This document shows, piece after piece, positions 55,268-64,000 of a DNA stretch of 64,000 bases. The stretch's first letter is position 1. Each line of letters starts with the position of its first letter. Under the pieces are notes generated by a model that was not told the DNA's origin, made no database searches, and saw only the letters and a list, made by a program, of their open reading frames with translations. The position numbers and the translations under genes were made by a program. Origin of the DNA: Nostoc linckia FACHB-104 (GTDB taxonomy: Bacteria; Cyanobacteriota; Cyanobacteriia; Cyanobacteriales; Nostocaceae); assembly GCF_014696615.1 (NCBI RefSeq), contig NZ_JACJQJ010000029.1:41276-105275 (forward strand), in the 5' to 3' direction.

Positions 55268-58012
55268 ATGGGTAGATCTTGCCGAGCATCGAAAGTTGGA
55301 CTGGAAAAAGCTGAGGCAGCATTCAAACTCAAAGGATGGACACAAGAATACTTGGCGGGCGTTATCCAACGTCGCCGCCCAACAATCATTAATTTTTTTG
55401 CCAGAAGACCTGTTGACAAGAGTGTCTTCCAAGCGATCTGCACTGAATTAGGCTTGGAGTGGGGAGAGATTGTAGAACTGGAGTCAGAATTAGAGCAGCC
55501 CAGCAAATCTGATATGGATACAGCACAACAGAACGCTAGTGAAATTATTCAAGAACTAAGCGGCACTACACAGCTTTTGACTGATGAAAAAAGCTATGCA
55601 TTTGCTATTGCTGGTACTGTCTCTACAGAGGACATAGCAAAGCTCAAAGCGATCGCTGCTCTTTTAAAAGATTTAGCTCAAGATACTTCTATAAAAATTA
55701 TTGATATTGAGTCTGGAAGCATCAAACTGATTTTGGAAGGTTCTCAACAAGGACTTGAGCGACTTGAAGCTTTATTTAAATCAGGACAACTAGAAGATGT
55801 ATTGGGCATTTCTGTAGAAGATGTTGAGTTTGTAGCGCTCCAGAATTCTAATTCCGATCAACAACGATTGGCATTTACTATTGCTGGTGATGTTACTGAA
55901 AGTGACATAGCAATATTAAAAGCTGCACTTGCTGAAAATTCAAATGCTAAGGTATCCAAAAAGAATATACAGCAGCCAGCTAGAGGATTGGACTTCTCCT
56001 GTCAAAATTTTCGTGGGTGCTCCTTCAAAGGTCAAAACCTTGAGGGTGCAAATTTTAGTTATGCAGATATCCGCTCTTGCGATTTTACAGGGGCAAATCT
56101 TAGGGGAGCTAACTTCACTTATGCTCAAGCTGGACTGCAAAAGCGTTGGGCTATTTTTTTAGTTTGTGTTTCTTGGGTGCTATCTGGAATTTCAGGATTT
56201 TTATCAGCCTACACTGGACTATTGATAACTTCTATATTTGACACTTTAAGTCGAGTAAATCAGGTTAGCATCTGGACTGCCTTAATAGGAATAATTGTTA
56301 TTATTATAGTTATCATTCGCCAAGGATTAAACTTAGCCTACGCCGGATCTGTCGCCTTCGCCGTCACCGGAGCCTACACCGTCGCCTTCGCCGTCGCCGG
56401 AGCCTACGCCGGGTCTGTGGCCTACGCCGGAGCCGTTGCCTTCGCCTTCGCCTTCGCCTTAACCTTCGCCTTCGCCTTCGCCTTCGCCGGAGCCTACGCC
56501 TACGCTGGAGCCAGAGCCGTCGCCTTCGCCGTCGCCTTAATCTTAGCCATCGTCTTAGCCTTAGCTGGAGCCAAAGCCGTTGCCTTCGCCGTCGCCGGAA
56601 TTTTATTTAGTGCTTACATAACTGGGAGAGCAATGAAAGGGGATGAAAAATACGCCATTATTCGGAACATTGCTGTTGCTTTTGCAGCCTTTAATGGTAC
56701 AAGCTTTCGCAACGCCAACTTGACTGATGCCAATTTCACATCTGCCACACTTAAAGGCACAGATTTTAGAGAAGCTATTTTGACTCGCACTTGTTTTTAC
56801 AAAACTAAAAAACTGGATCGTGTTCGTCCTGGAAAAACTTACTTGCAAAAAGCACAAGTGGTAAGGGTGTTAGTGACAGGGTGGGGACAAGAAAAAAACT
56901 TTGATCGTGAAGATTTGCGAGGGATCAATTTTCAAAGTGCGAATTTAGTAGATGCAAGTTTTATTGGTGCAGATTTGAGCGGAGCAAACTTACAAAATGC
57001 AAATTTATCCGGAGCAAGACTAGTACGGGCACAACTGGACGGAACTGATTTAACAGGCGCTACTCTCACTGGAGCATACATTGAAGACTGGAGCATTACC
57101 ACTGATACAAAATTTGATGGGGTCAGGTGTGAATACGTTTATATGCGGCTGCCCACGAAAGAAAACTTTGACCCGTTTCGCAAACCAGACAACAGACAGG
57201 AGGTATTTGCGGATGGTGAGTTTGGGGATTTTATTAAACCAATCTTTGACACCCTCGACCTTTACCATGCTCAAAGTGTAGAACCCCGTGCTATTGCAAC
57301 TGCATTCAAAGAACTAGCAGAAAACAACCCAAATGCAGAACTGGAAATAGTTGCAATAGAAAGGCGGGGTGAAGATAAATTTTTGCTTCGTGCCAAAACT
57401 GCTCCTGAAGCTGACAAGTTGCAATTGGGTGCAGAATATTTTGAAATATATAACGAGCTAAGGGGATTAGCCGAACAAGAATTAAAAGCATTGATAGCAG
57501 CAAAAGATAACAGAATTCGTAGTTTAGAAAATTTTGTTACTCAGGCGCTACAACGCCCTAGTTATTATTCAGATGTAGGACAGGTAGCTACTATGACTAA
57601 CAATCAAGGTAGCTTTAAAGTTGGTGGCGAGATCAGAAATGTGCAAGGCGATAACAACAAAGTAGTGACGGGCCGCAACATCAACACAAGTGGCGGTAAC
57701 TATAACGAGCGCATTCAAATCCAAGGTAATTATTATACTGCTGCACAACAGCAGAACCTTGCCCAAGCTGCTGCCGAGATTCAGGTATTACTAAAACAGT
57801 TAGAGCAAACTTACCCAACTACTACTACATCAGAGCAAATGATAGTAGCCGCAGAAGCCATCAAGCACATTGAGAGTAATCCATCATTGAAAAAACGTGC
57901 AATCAATGCAGCAAAAGAAGGTGGGTTGCCTGCACTTGAGAAAGCGATTGATAACCCAGCAGGTGCTTTTATTGTTGGCGCTATCAAAGGCTGGCAGGAA
58001 GCAGAAGATTAA
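55268..58012 (+). CDS. HTH and pentapeptide-repeat membrane protein
   Basis: The 914-residue protein starts with the same HTH module as the NACHT protein at 52263 (AAFKLKGWTQEYLAGVIQRR). A two-copy alpha/beta domain follows (about 108-215; IIDIESGSIKLILEGS), perhaps TRADD-N-like. Next come pentapeptide repeats (about 250-290), membrane helices, and an Ala/Phe/Val/Tyr stretch (about 357-447) encoded by GCCTTC/GCCGTC-type repeats. More pentapeptides lie at about 475-500 and 550-610. The C-terminal domain (ending NPAGAFIVGAIKGWQEAED) follows a Gly/Asn-rich beta stretch and is shared by many cyanobacterial signalling proteins. It is probably a membrane adaptor or effector. Confidence 0.75.
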   Translation: MGRSCRASKVGLEKAEAAFKLKGWTQEYLAGVIQRRRPTIINFFARRPVDKSVFQAICTELGLEWGEIVELESELEQPSKSDMDTAQQNASEIIQELSGTTQLLTDEKSYAFAIAGTVSTEDIAKLKAIAALLKDLAQDTSIKIIDIESGSIKLILEGSQQGLERLEALFKSGQLEDVLGISVEDVEFVALQNSNSDQQRLAFTIAGDVTESDIAILKAALAENSNAKVSKKNIQQPARGLDFSCQNFRGCSFKGQNLEGANFSYADIRSCDFTGANLRGANFTYAQAGLQKRWAIFLVCVSWVLSGISGFLSAYTGLLITSIFDTLSRVNQVSIWTALIGIIVIIIVIIRQGLNLAYAGSVAFAVTGAYTVAFAVAGAYAGSVAYAGAVAFAFAFALTFAFAFAFAGAYAYAGARAVAFAVALILAIVLALAGAKAVAFAVAGILFSAYITGRAMKGDEKYAIIRNIAVAFAAFNGTSFRNANLTDANFTSATLKGTDFREAILTRTCFYKTKKLDRVRPGKTYLQKAQVVRVLVTGWGQEKNFDREDLRGINFQSANLVDASFIGADLSGANLQNANLSGARLVRAQLDGTDLTGATLTGAYIEDWSITTDTKFDGVRCEYVYMRLPTKENFDPFRKPDNRQEVFADGEFGDFIKPIFDTLDLYHAQSVEPRAIATAFKELAENNPNAELEIVAIERRGEDKFLLRAKTAPEADKLQLGAEYFEIYNELRGLAEQELKALIAAKDNRIRSLENFVTQALQRPSYYSDVGQVATMTNNQGSFKVGGEIRNVQGDNNKVVTGRNINTSGGNYNERIQIQGNYYTAAQQQNLAQAAAEIQVLLKQLEQTYPTTTTSEQMIVAAEAIKHIESNPSLKKRAINAAKEGGLPALEKAIDNPAGAFIVGAIKGWQEAED

Positions 58013-58110
58013 GGAAACGAAAAGCGATCGCCCATCAAAAGTAAAATTTTCCAACTATGCCCAACAAAAAACCCGCCTTTTGAGAAACCTGGGGGAGAAA
58101 CGGGGGCTGG

Positions 58111-58308
58111 TGTAGAGCGACGAATTATTTGACCGTAGCGACAAATTAAAAGTCAAGTTTTTCACAGATGCAAGCTTTACTGGAAGCGCATCTAATTTTT
58201 GGGTTTTCTGATATGGAGTTGTAGAAATTGCTTGAATAGATAATGAAAAAGCATTTAGATTAATGACAAACAATCTGGCGTTATAGTCGAATAATTTGTC
58301 GCTCTACA
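58111..58308. mobile_element. 198-bp mini-transposon with V-K CAST/Tn7-like ends
   Basis: Both ends read TGTAGAGCGAC(A/G)AATTATT inward and carry two related motifs each. On the left GCGACGAATTATTTGAC and GCGACAAATTAAAAGTC start 21 bp apart. On the right (complement) are GCGACAAATTATTCGAC and GCCAGATTGTTTGTC. From memory, the ShCAST end has GTGACAAATTATCTGTC and GTGACAGATTAATGTC, also 21 bp apart. It has no genes. It interrupts an HTH gene remnant. Flanks GCTGG and GCTCC are not a clean duplication. Confidence 0.65.
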
Positions 58309-58424
58309 GCTCCTTCTAACTTCTTGGCAAGCTGTTGTTGTGTTCCATACAATCTCTGTAAAGCTTTCTCGGCTCGTTCTAAACCTTGAGGAGTGGCGCT
58401 GATAGTTTGCTTTCTCTTGGTCAT
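58309..58424 (-). pseudogene. HTH gene remnant broken by the mini-transposon
   Basis: From the ATG at 58422-58424 the frame reads MTKRKQTISATPQGLERAEK, then QRLYGTQQQLAKKLEGA. This is similar to the HTH opening of the neighbouring genes (GLEKAEAAFKLKGWTQEYLA). It then runs into the mini-transposon and stops inside it at 58281. No continuation is found on the other side. Confidence 0.55.
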
Positions 58425-58558
58425 GCCTGGCAGATGAGAGTTTATAGCTTACATTATTTGCACAATCACAAACCAAGCATAGGGCAATCACAAAATAATT
58501 TTAGATAAACCATTAGCCAGTCAAAACTGAAGGAATTCCATTCAATGCTAAAAGAAGC

Positions 58559-58594
58559 AACCTTGTTTCTCCAGTTCACCGAAGAAACAAGGTT
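58559..58594 (+). promoter_or_regulatory. Hairpin before the second small membrane protein gene
   Basis: Perfect 12-bp inverted repeat AACCTTGTTTCT / AGAAACAAGGTT, ending six bases before the ATG at 58601. The paralogue at 54819 also has a hairpin in this position, but of different sequence. Confidence 0.55.
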
Positions 58595-58600
58595 ATAAAT

Positions 58601-58942
58601 ATGGAATCTAATCGTCGTAGATCTCGCATTTCCAATAAGACAGATGCCGCTCAAGCATTTTTAAGGGGAGTAGCAAAGAATTTACCTGCTACCTCCAACG
58701 AACAGCAATTTCATGCACTACTGAAGCATCTAATGAAGGTTGTGGGCAAAGACAGCAGCAATAACGTTGCTATTGTGGCAATAAGTGCAATGTTTTTTGC
58801 GTTTGCCTTGCTAGTGTTAAAACCAGCAACATCTCCGGCTAATCAACCACCGATAAACTTGCAAATTCACCACACTACCACGGTGACAACTAATCAGGAG
58901 CAAAATCAACGAGTAGATCCTGTATTAGAGCCAGGATCTTAG
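58601..58942 (+). CDS. Small membrane protein (paralogue 2)
   Basis: The 113-residue protein is homologous to 54819-55157: NLPATSNEQQFHALLKHLMKVV, the shared GKDSSNNVAIVAISAMFFAF membrane helix and a TTTVTTNQEQNQRVD tail. The N-terminus is basic (ESNRRRSRIS). It stands alone, next to broken HTH and pentapeptide genes. Confidence 0.65.
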   Translation: MESNRRRSRISNKTDAAQAFLRGVAKNLPATSNEQQFHALLKHLMKVVGKDSSNNVAIVAISAMFFAFALLVLKPATSPANQPPINLQIHHTTTVTTNQEQNQRVDPVLEPGS

Positions 58943-58964
58943 TCAAAGGATGAGGCGATCTGGC

Positions 58965-59171
58965 TTATCTTTGCGATAAATCTGAACCTTGTAAATTTAT
59001 TCTTGTTAAAGATGCTTGCTGTAAATTTGCACGAGATAAATTTACTTCTCTTAATTCTGCACCGTAAAGCTGAATGAGACATAAATTTTCTCCAGTAAAA
59101 TCTCTTTTACCAATGCAATAGTTACCTAATATGTTATGCCCCCTAGCACCTGCGTCATTTATATCATTCAT
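58965..59171 (-). CDS. Short pentapeptide-repeat protein, probably truncated
   Basis: The 68-residue frame has five or six pentapeptide repeats (FTGEN LCLIQ LYGAE LREVN LSRAN LQQAS and on). It ends abruptly after GSDLSQR. Pentapeptide proteins form a square beta helix; this one is too short for a stable one. It may be the rest of a longer gene. Confidence 0.45.
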   Translation of the reverse strand: MNDINDAGARGHNILGNYCIGKRDFTGENLCLIQLYGAELREVNLSRANLQQASLTRINLQGSDLSQR

Positions 59172-59287
59172 TAGTGAGCCTCCTTTTATGTTTCCAATAT
59201 TTAAGGAAATGTCTTCTTATCTAGAGAACTTAGTTATGTAACACAAATATGCTTTGCATATTTTGTGACTCGCTGTACCCTCCCAGA

Positions 59288-59548
59288 ATGGGAGGTTCCA
59301 TATACTCAGCAAAATACAAGACATTTCTCAGACGACTGCGGGAGGCAAGAGAAGAAGCTAATTTGACGCAAGTTGAAGTCGCCAAAAAGCTCAACCAGCC
59401 TCAGTCGTATGTTTCGCGGTGCGAGTCAGGTGAAAGGCGCGTAGATGTAGTAGAACTGAGTGATTTTGCGATAATTTACAAGAAACCTTTGGATTACTTT
59501 GTAGATTTCAAATCTGCTAACGATAGTGATTTAAATACTGCCCAATAA
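59288..59548 (+). CDS. XRE-family transcriptional regulator
   Basis: I use the ATG at 59288, giving 86 residues. The helix-turn-helix is LTQVEVAKKLNQPQSYVSRCESGERRVD, followed by LSDFAIIYKKPLDYFVDF. It is a typical single-domain regulator. A palindrome core lies 94 bp after its stop. Confidence 0.85.
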   Translation: MGGSIYSAKYKTFLRRLREAREEANLTQVEVAKKLNQPQSYVSRCESGERRVDVVELSDFAIIYKKPLDYFVDFKSANDSDLNTAQ

Positions 59549-59641
59549 GAGTGTCCATCAAGTAATAGCCCCTGAGGAATTGTTGCTACTCCAAAAACAT
59601 TGGGGCGATCGCTGTCATTTTACTTTTGAGAGCCATTTATA

Positions 59642-59659
59642 TTTCTGGATATCCAGGAA
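59642..59659. repeat. Palindrome sharing the core of 51620-51657
   Basis: TTTCTGGATATCCAGGAA shares the 15-base core TTTCTGGATATCCAG with the 38-bp palindrome at 51620. It lies between the XRE gene and the convergent NACHT gene. Confidence 0.5.
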
Positions 59660-59836
59660 CTTTGAATACGTCACTATCTGCGAAACACAACAATAACTTC
59701 TCAAAAGTCAAAGAAATAAATAACACCATTCTGATGGCTTAAGGGTAGGTCTTGACCTTAGCCTTGAATTTTTGCTATGAGATGATAAGGCGATCGGTCT
59801 ATTGCTCAACTCACTAGCTTTTAGCATTCATTTCCA

Positions 59837-61975
59837 TCAACAACTTGGAACTAACAACATTCGCGCCTCAATTTCCTCCCATGTTGTGGGGGACACCCGC
59901 ACAGATGCTTGTTTACACTGAATAAGTAGGTGATTAGCGTAGAGATAATTGGACAGTGCTTGAACCTCTGACTCAGATAAATTAATTATGTCTGCGCTAA
60001 GATTAAAAGCATTAAGTAGAGTTTGTTGAAAGCACTGAAGAAATGTCTGATGCGCTTCTTGCGGTTGTGTTTTATCAAGAACTTTAGTTTCTAGTTCGTT
60101 GAGTTCGTTAATTAGCATAGTGAAATTAACGCTATTGAAGATTTTTGATTCTTCAAGTTGACGAGTGTAATTAATAGCGTTGGCAATGGGGATGGCGTAG
60201 GCGTTGACGATGGCAATGGCTTTGGCGATGGCATCGGCTTCGGAGTAGGCGATGGCGTTGGCGTAGGCGATGGCGTTGGCGTAGGCGATGGCTTTGGAGA
60301 TGGCTTTGGAGATGGCTTTGGAGATGGCTTTGGTGTAGGCGATGGCGTTGGCGATGGCATTGGCGATCGCAACTGCACGTTTACCCACAGGTTTAAAATC
60401 CGCAGCAGATCCAGTTGTTGCCTGTTCTGCCCAGTTTAATAAAGCTTGTAGTTTCGGTGTGTCAATGTACTTTTGCGCTTCCTTTTCCATCCGCAACAGT
60501 AAATCATCTGCACCACCCCGCATTAAACCAGCTACTAATAAAAACACTTCTTTCCAGCGTTGATCGCTTAGGTGTTCAGTAACTAATTGCTCAACTAGGC
60601 GATGGTCATCAATATATTGTGCTGTTAAATATTCCTGTAGTGTCAGATGAGAGAAAGAAAATATATCCTCTGCTCGTTCTACCAAAATCCCTTGTTGAAT
60701 AGCGATTGCATTCAAAACTGCTTGACCGTCTAAATGTTGAGGTGCATTCAAATTGCTCGCCAAAAATGTTTTGATTTGCCCAACAATATCACGCTCAGAA
60801 AAGAACAGCCTGTCTGACTCAAAACCTGTATAGGCAATCTCCGATAATAATATTTCTTCTAGTTCTGTGTGCAGACCTTGATAAATTTCATCTTGAAGAA
60901 TTCGCTTTTCTGATGCCCATTCTTCTAGCAATATCCGCAGTGCTTTGCGGTAAAGAACACTACGATTATTCGGAAAGTTCTGGGAACGGTCATATACTAA
61001 ACACAAGAATGTCAGCAATAAAGGTGTATGGGCTAACTCTTTAGCGGCTGTATGTTCTGCTTTTTGCAATAATTCCCAACATTTCTTGCCTGTCTGAGCT
61101 TGTTTATCCGCTTCTGAATGAAACCAATTATAAATAAATTGCTGAATTTGGGTATCATCAAAATCAGCCATTGCTACATCAGTAAAACGGCGAAAACCAC
61201 TGCGGTAAGCCGCTGTGCGACAAGAGGCAATAAAGCGATTTTTATCGTAAGTATCAACAAAATTTTGAATTTTACTAATCACCTCATTCAAGTTTTGTGT
61301 TGGCACTTCATCTAAACCATCTAGCAGAATAAGTAATTTTCCTTCTTCTAAAGCTTTGCTAGTAAATTTATCAGATGATGGAAATCCGCAAATGTTAAAC
61401 TCTTCAGCAATAATTTTCTCTATATCAATATCACTATCAGTAAAAGTTTTTAATTCAATAAAAACTGGTATACAGGTGTATTTAAACCCTCCTTTTTTAC
61501 CTTTGAGTGCTTCTAGCCCCATCTTTCGCAGAAATGTTGACTTCCCAGCACCAGGCCCACCAAGCACCATCAAATATTGCTTATCGTTAGCAACAATAAT
61601 TCCTTCTTGTTTACCTTTATCTTGAGGTTGAAACCTGCGGCTATTACCTTGGCGATAGAATTGTTCTAAATTTTCGATAGATTCAAAACTACGGATGGCA
61701 TCATTATTTAAAAATTGAACTGCTGTATAGACCGATTCTAGTTTTACAGGTTCACGCATTCCTAGTACTTTGAGAATACCGTGACGTTCTTCGTAGTTCT
61801 GAACATAGTGCTTTGAGGCATTAAAAATTAGCTCCCTAGTTTCTTCATTTAGGGTTTTGCCAAACAATCCTAAAAGCTTACCTCCACCTCCCCAAAGTGA
61901 CTGAAAAATAGGAACGGCTACGCCACTAACGGCTGATGCCGCTGCCGCTGCTATTAAAGGTTCCATTCCTGTCAT
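59837..61975 (-). CDS. NACHT NTPase (NLR-like), second copy
   Basis: The 712-residue protein starts with a short hydrophobic Ala-rich segment ([20 protein letters not shown]) instead of an HTH. Walker A is [14 protein letters not shown] (about 137-150), Walker B is [11 protein letters not shown] (about 212-222) and [13 protein letters not shown] is the NACHT end motif. Near residues 545-605 is a repeat of about four residues ([12 protein letters not shown]) encoded by GGCGATGGCGTT-type DNA. The C-terminal domain ([20 protein letters not shown]) matches that of the first NACHT protein. It is probably a defence or signalling ATPase that senses and oligomerises. Confidence 0.82.
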   Translation of the reverse strand: MTGMEPLIAAAAASAVSGVAVPIFQSLWGGGGKLLGLFGKTLNEETRELIFNASKHYVQNYEERHGILKVLGMREPVKLESVYTAVQFLNNDAIRSFESIENLEQFYRQGNSRRFQPQDKGKQEGIIVANDKQYLMVLGGPGAGKSTFLRKMGLEALKGKKGGFKYTCIPVFIELKTFTDSDIDIEKIIAEEFNICGFPSSDKFTSKALEEGKLLILLDGLDEVPTQNLNEVISKIQNFVDTYDKNRFIASCRTAAYRSGFRRFTDVAMADFDDTQIQQFIYNWFHSEADKQAQTGKKCWELLQKAEHTAAKELAHTPLLLTFLCLVYDRSQNFPNNRSVLYRKALRILLEEWASEKRILQDEIYQGLHTELEEILLSEIAYTGFESDRLFFSERDIVGQIKTFLASNLNAPQHLDGQAVLNAIAIQQGILVERAEDIFSFSHLTLQEYLTAQYIDDHRLVEQLVTEHLSDQRWKEVFLLVAGLMRGGADDLLLRMEKEAQKYIDTPKLQALLNWAEQATTGSAADFKPVGKRAVAIANAIANAIAYTKAISKAISKAISKAIAYANAIAYANAIAYSEADAIAKAIAIVNAYAIPIANAINYTRQLEESKIFNSVNFTMLINELNELETKVLDKTQPQEAHQTFLQCFQQTLLNAFNLSADIINLSESEVQALSNYLYANHLLIQCKQASVRVSPTTWEEIEARMLLVPSC

Positions 61976-62323
61976 AAAATTACCAGTAAATCTTTTTAAA
62001 ATTTAAAGCATTCTTGCGCTATTTGGCTTGAGGTTCAGTTATGACAATTTACCTAAAGCCTTTTCTGGTATATTTTCATAATTCCTGCGTCCGTTAATGA
62101 TTTCCAACTGGGAATTCATCGCTATCCATGAAAAGCGCCGGAAGTTGCGATCGCCCCGCAGAGATTAATGGCGCTTTTAGAGTTATTTGTTTTCCCTTGA
62201 TGTCCAGAAAATTATGGATGACAAATTTTTGAGAAAAAAGTGCGATCTGCCTCAGCCATCCTAATGACAAGTAGGAGTTCTCGGATTTGCTGGGGGATAT
62301 GATTTAGGGTAAGAGCGAGTGCC
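61976..62323. other. Intergenic region
   Basis: About 350 bp between the NACHT gene and the pentapeptide gene. It holds a HIP1-like site (GCGATCGCCC) and ATGTCCAGAAAATTATGGAT. No gene is supported. Confidence 0.4.
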
Positions 62324-63913
62324 TTAGCGAGGAGTAAAAACACCAGAGCGGTCTCCTGGGGAATCTTCAAAAATTGCCCCGCGCTGTTTCAGGTCACGTT
62401 TCATATCCTCAGTAAGTCCTGAATTTTCTATGAATAGAGCATTTTTAACTATGGCACCGCGGAGGTCGGCATCGCTGAAGTTGGCACCGCGGAGATTGGC
62501 ATAAATTAGATCGGCACCGCTGAGGTCGGCACCGCGGAGATTGGCACCGCGGAGATTGGCACAAATTAGATCGGCACTGCTGAGGTCGGCACCGCGGAGA
62601 TTGGCACCGTGGAGATTGGCATAAATTAGATCGGCACCGTGGAGATTGGCATAAATTAGATCGGCACCGCGGAGATTGGCATAAATTAGATCGGCACCGC
62701 TGAGGTCGGCACCGCTGAGGTCGGTACCTTCGAGGTTGGCACCGCTGAGGTTAGCACCTTCGAGGTTGACACTGCTGAGGTTGGCACGGCTGAGGTTGGC
62801 ACCTTCGAGGTTGGCACCGCTGAGGTCGACACCACTTAGATTTCGACCCTTAGATGGTTGATTGACAATTTTCCACACCAACCGCCATTTGTTGCTAATT
62901 ATTGTTGCCTCATCAATGACGGTACCGCGGAGGTCGGCACCGCTGAGGTTGGCACCGCTGAGGTTGGCACTGCTGAGGTCGGCACTGCTGAGGTCGGCAC
63001 TGCTGAGGTTGGCACCGCTGAGGTTGGCACCACTCAGATTTCCACACTTAGATGGTTGATTAACAATTTCCCACACCAACCGCCATTTGTTGCTAATTAT
63101 TGTTGCCTTATCAATGACAGCACGGCTGAGGTTGGCACCGTTGAGGTTGGCACCGTTGAGGTTGGCACCGCTGAGGTCGGCATCGCTGAGGTTGGCACCG
63201 CTGAGGTTGGCACGGTTGAGGTTGGCACGGTTGAGGTTGGCACTAATTAGGTCGGCACCACTGAGGTCAGCACCAGTGAGGTCGGCACCACTGAGGACGG
63301 CACCAGTGAGGTCGGCACCACTGAGGTCGGCACGCCTAAGGTCGGCACCAATTAGGTCGGCACGCCTAAGGTCGGCATCGCTTAAATCAGCACCACTCAA
63401 GTTTCGACCTCTAACTGCCTGAATGCCAATCTCTTGCACTAGATGCCATTTATCATTGAGTTCGTTGCTTTCGCCACCATCTGAACTTTCGCTCAAAATT
63501 TGAACATCTTCAATAGGAAAACCGCTTACTTCTTTTAATTCTCCTAATTTGATGCGAGATATAAGCCGTTCGATATCCTCTGGAGAACCCTCTACAAATA
63601 ATCTGATACTGCCTTCTTGAATATCAGTGATTTCTATAGTATCTCCTGAATATTCCTGTATAGCAGATTGAAGGATTTTCCAGTTTTTTACTGAATTTAT
63701 ATCGCCTTGTAAGGTGATAACTGCTTTAATTGTTTTACTTTCTTTATCTATTACAGTCACTTGACGGCGAAGTATTTGCAATTGCTTCACCTCCTCATTA
63801 ATATCAGAGCTAATGCAATTATTTATTTCTAGTCGTTGAGATTGTTTTTCTTGTGAGAATTCCGCAGTTTCTTCCCAATCCAATTTTAGTGCCTCACATC
63901 CCGGATTTCTCAC
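62324..63913 (-). CDS. Pentapeptide-repeat protein, N-terminus truncated
   Basis: The 529-residue protein (GTG at 63911-63913) begins MRNPGCEALKLDWEETAEF. CEALKLDWEE matches the end of the HTH module in the two larger genes (CTALDLDWVE, CTELGLEWGE), so an HTH seems lost. Residues 45-145 are the same alpha/beta domain as in 55268-58012 (ITDIQEGSIRLFVEGS). Three blocks of pentapeptide repeats (LSGADLSGANL) follow, each opened by a NKWRLVWEIVNQPSK-like linker (about 156, 275 and 340). It probably acts as a scaffold or adaptor. Confidence 0.75.
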   Translation of the reverse strand: MRNPGCEALKLDWEETAEFSQEKQSQRLEINNCISSDINEEVKQLQILRRQVTVIDKESKTIKAVITLQGDINSVKNWKILQSAIQEYSGDTIEITDIQEGSIRLFVEGSPEDIERLISRIKLGELKEVSGFPIEDVQILSESSDGGESNELNDKWHLVQEIGIQAVRGRNLSGADLSDADLRRADLIGADLRRADLSGADLTGAVLSGADLTGADLSGADLISANLNRANLNRANLSGANLSDADLSGANLNGANLNGANLSRAVIDKATIISNKWRLVWEIVNQPSKCGNLSGANLSGANLSSADLSSADLSSANLSGANLSGADLRGTVIDEATIISNKWRLVWKIVNQPSKGRNLSGVDLSGANLEGANLSRANLSSVNLEGANLSGANLEGTDLSGADLSGADLIYANLRGADLIYANLHGADLIYANLHGANLRGADLSSADLICANLRGANLRGADLSGADLIYANLRGANFSDADLRGAIVKNALFIENSGLTEDMKRDLKQRGAIFEDSPGDRSGVFTPR

Positions 63914-64000
63914 GAGGGAGAAAAAAACACCTGGATTAGCCAGATTTAGGATAAATTAATTGACACATTGTTGAATTCACCGCCGATTAAAAATATTTAG

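Larger units (their letters stand above)
38495..64000 (+). mobile_element. Type I-B CRISPR-associated Tn7-like transposon (CAST), right end inside, left end not seen
   Basis: The tnsA-side end starts TGTGGAAACATAATAAAG, close to the Tn7 right end (TGTGGGCGGACAATAAAG). It lies directly after the comM break. Inside follow tnsA, tnsB, tnsC, tniQ, cas6, cas8, cas7, cas5 and a CRISPR array, all on the + strand. Cas3, Cas1 and Cas2 are absent, as in all CASTs. I found no inverted copy of the end motif up to 64000, so the element probably exceeds 25.5 kb and everything from 49 kb on would be cargo. A left end hidden from reading by eye between 49 and 64 kb cannot be ruled out. Confidence 0.88.

Noticed and set aside
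60160..60370. Tandem DNA repeat as a separate element
   Set aside because: It lies in frame inside the NACHT gene and encodes the AIAN/SKAI stretch, so I treat it as part of the gene.
62440..63400. CRISPR-like array of regular short repeats
   Set aside because: The roughly 15-bp GGCACCGCTGAGGTT units encode pentapeptide repeats in a long open frame on the minus strand; there are no unique spacers.

Overview
The window looks like the chromosome of a filamentous, heterocyst-type cyanobacterium (Nostoc/Calothrix/Tolypothrix relatives). Evidence: many HIP1 octamers (GCGATCGC), dispersed heptamer-type tandem repeats such as GGGGACT/GGGGATT, and typical cyanobacterial genes (sipA, furA, a group 2 sigma factor of SigC type, a CikA-like kinase, cobN, FtsH2-like protease). 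No rRNA or tRNA gene was recognised.

Positions 1-38,494 are ordinary chromosome: the thiS end, a glycosyltransferase, a DUF1517 membrane protein, a Tat-type peroxiredoxin, sipA, a Coq4-like protein, a Spy-like protein and a NarL-type two-component pair. Next come a deaminase, a K+ channel and a stress-gene cluster (low-temperature-type protein, Dps, YflT/ChaB fusion, TIGR02587/TIGR02588 pair, CsbD, GlsB). The stretch then continues with ftsH, ackA-nanE, a CikA-like kinase, cobN, a peptidoglycan-binding protein convergent with furA, sigC, gpsA, lipA, a HIT protein and the first 90 codons of comM. Several MITE-like elements lie between genes.

At 38,495 comM is cut by the tnsA-side end of a Tn7-like CRISPR-associated transposon (CAST). 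The core reads tnsA, tnsB, tnsC, tniQ, cas6, cas8, cas7, cas5 and a four-repeat CRISPR array, all on the + strand and without Cas3, Cas1 or Cas2. The cas genes resemble the MYXAN/DevRS branch of type I-B. The last spacer of the array (48,762-48,797) matches the comM fragment at 38,409-38,444 in 33 of 36 bases. The target has ATG immediately 5', and the transposon end starts 50 bp past the match. This spacer sits between the two most divergent repeats. Only one TniQ protein is visible and no longer TnsD. The element therefore appears to carry its own guide for chromosomal homing into comM, instead of the TnsD protein that described type I-B CASTs use for homing. This is the main discovery candidate.

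From 49,000 to the end lies probable cargo: two small paralogous proteins of unknown function, a duplicated and partly decayed array of XRE regulator plus GIY-YIG genes, two NACHT NTPases resembling bacterial NLR-type defence proteins, two pentapeptide-repeat proteins and two paralogous small membrane proteins. It also holds a 198-bp mini-transposon with ends like those of type V-K CASTs. The far (left) end of the transposon and the rest of comM were not found, so the element is probably longer than 25.5 kb and runs past the window.
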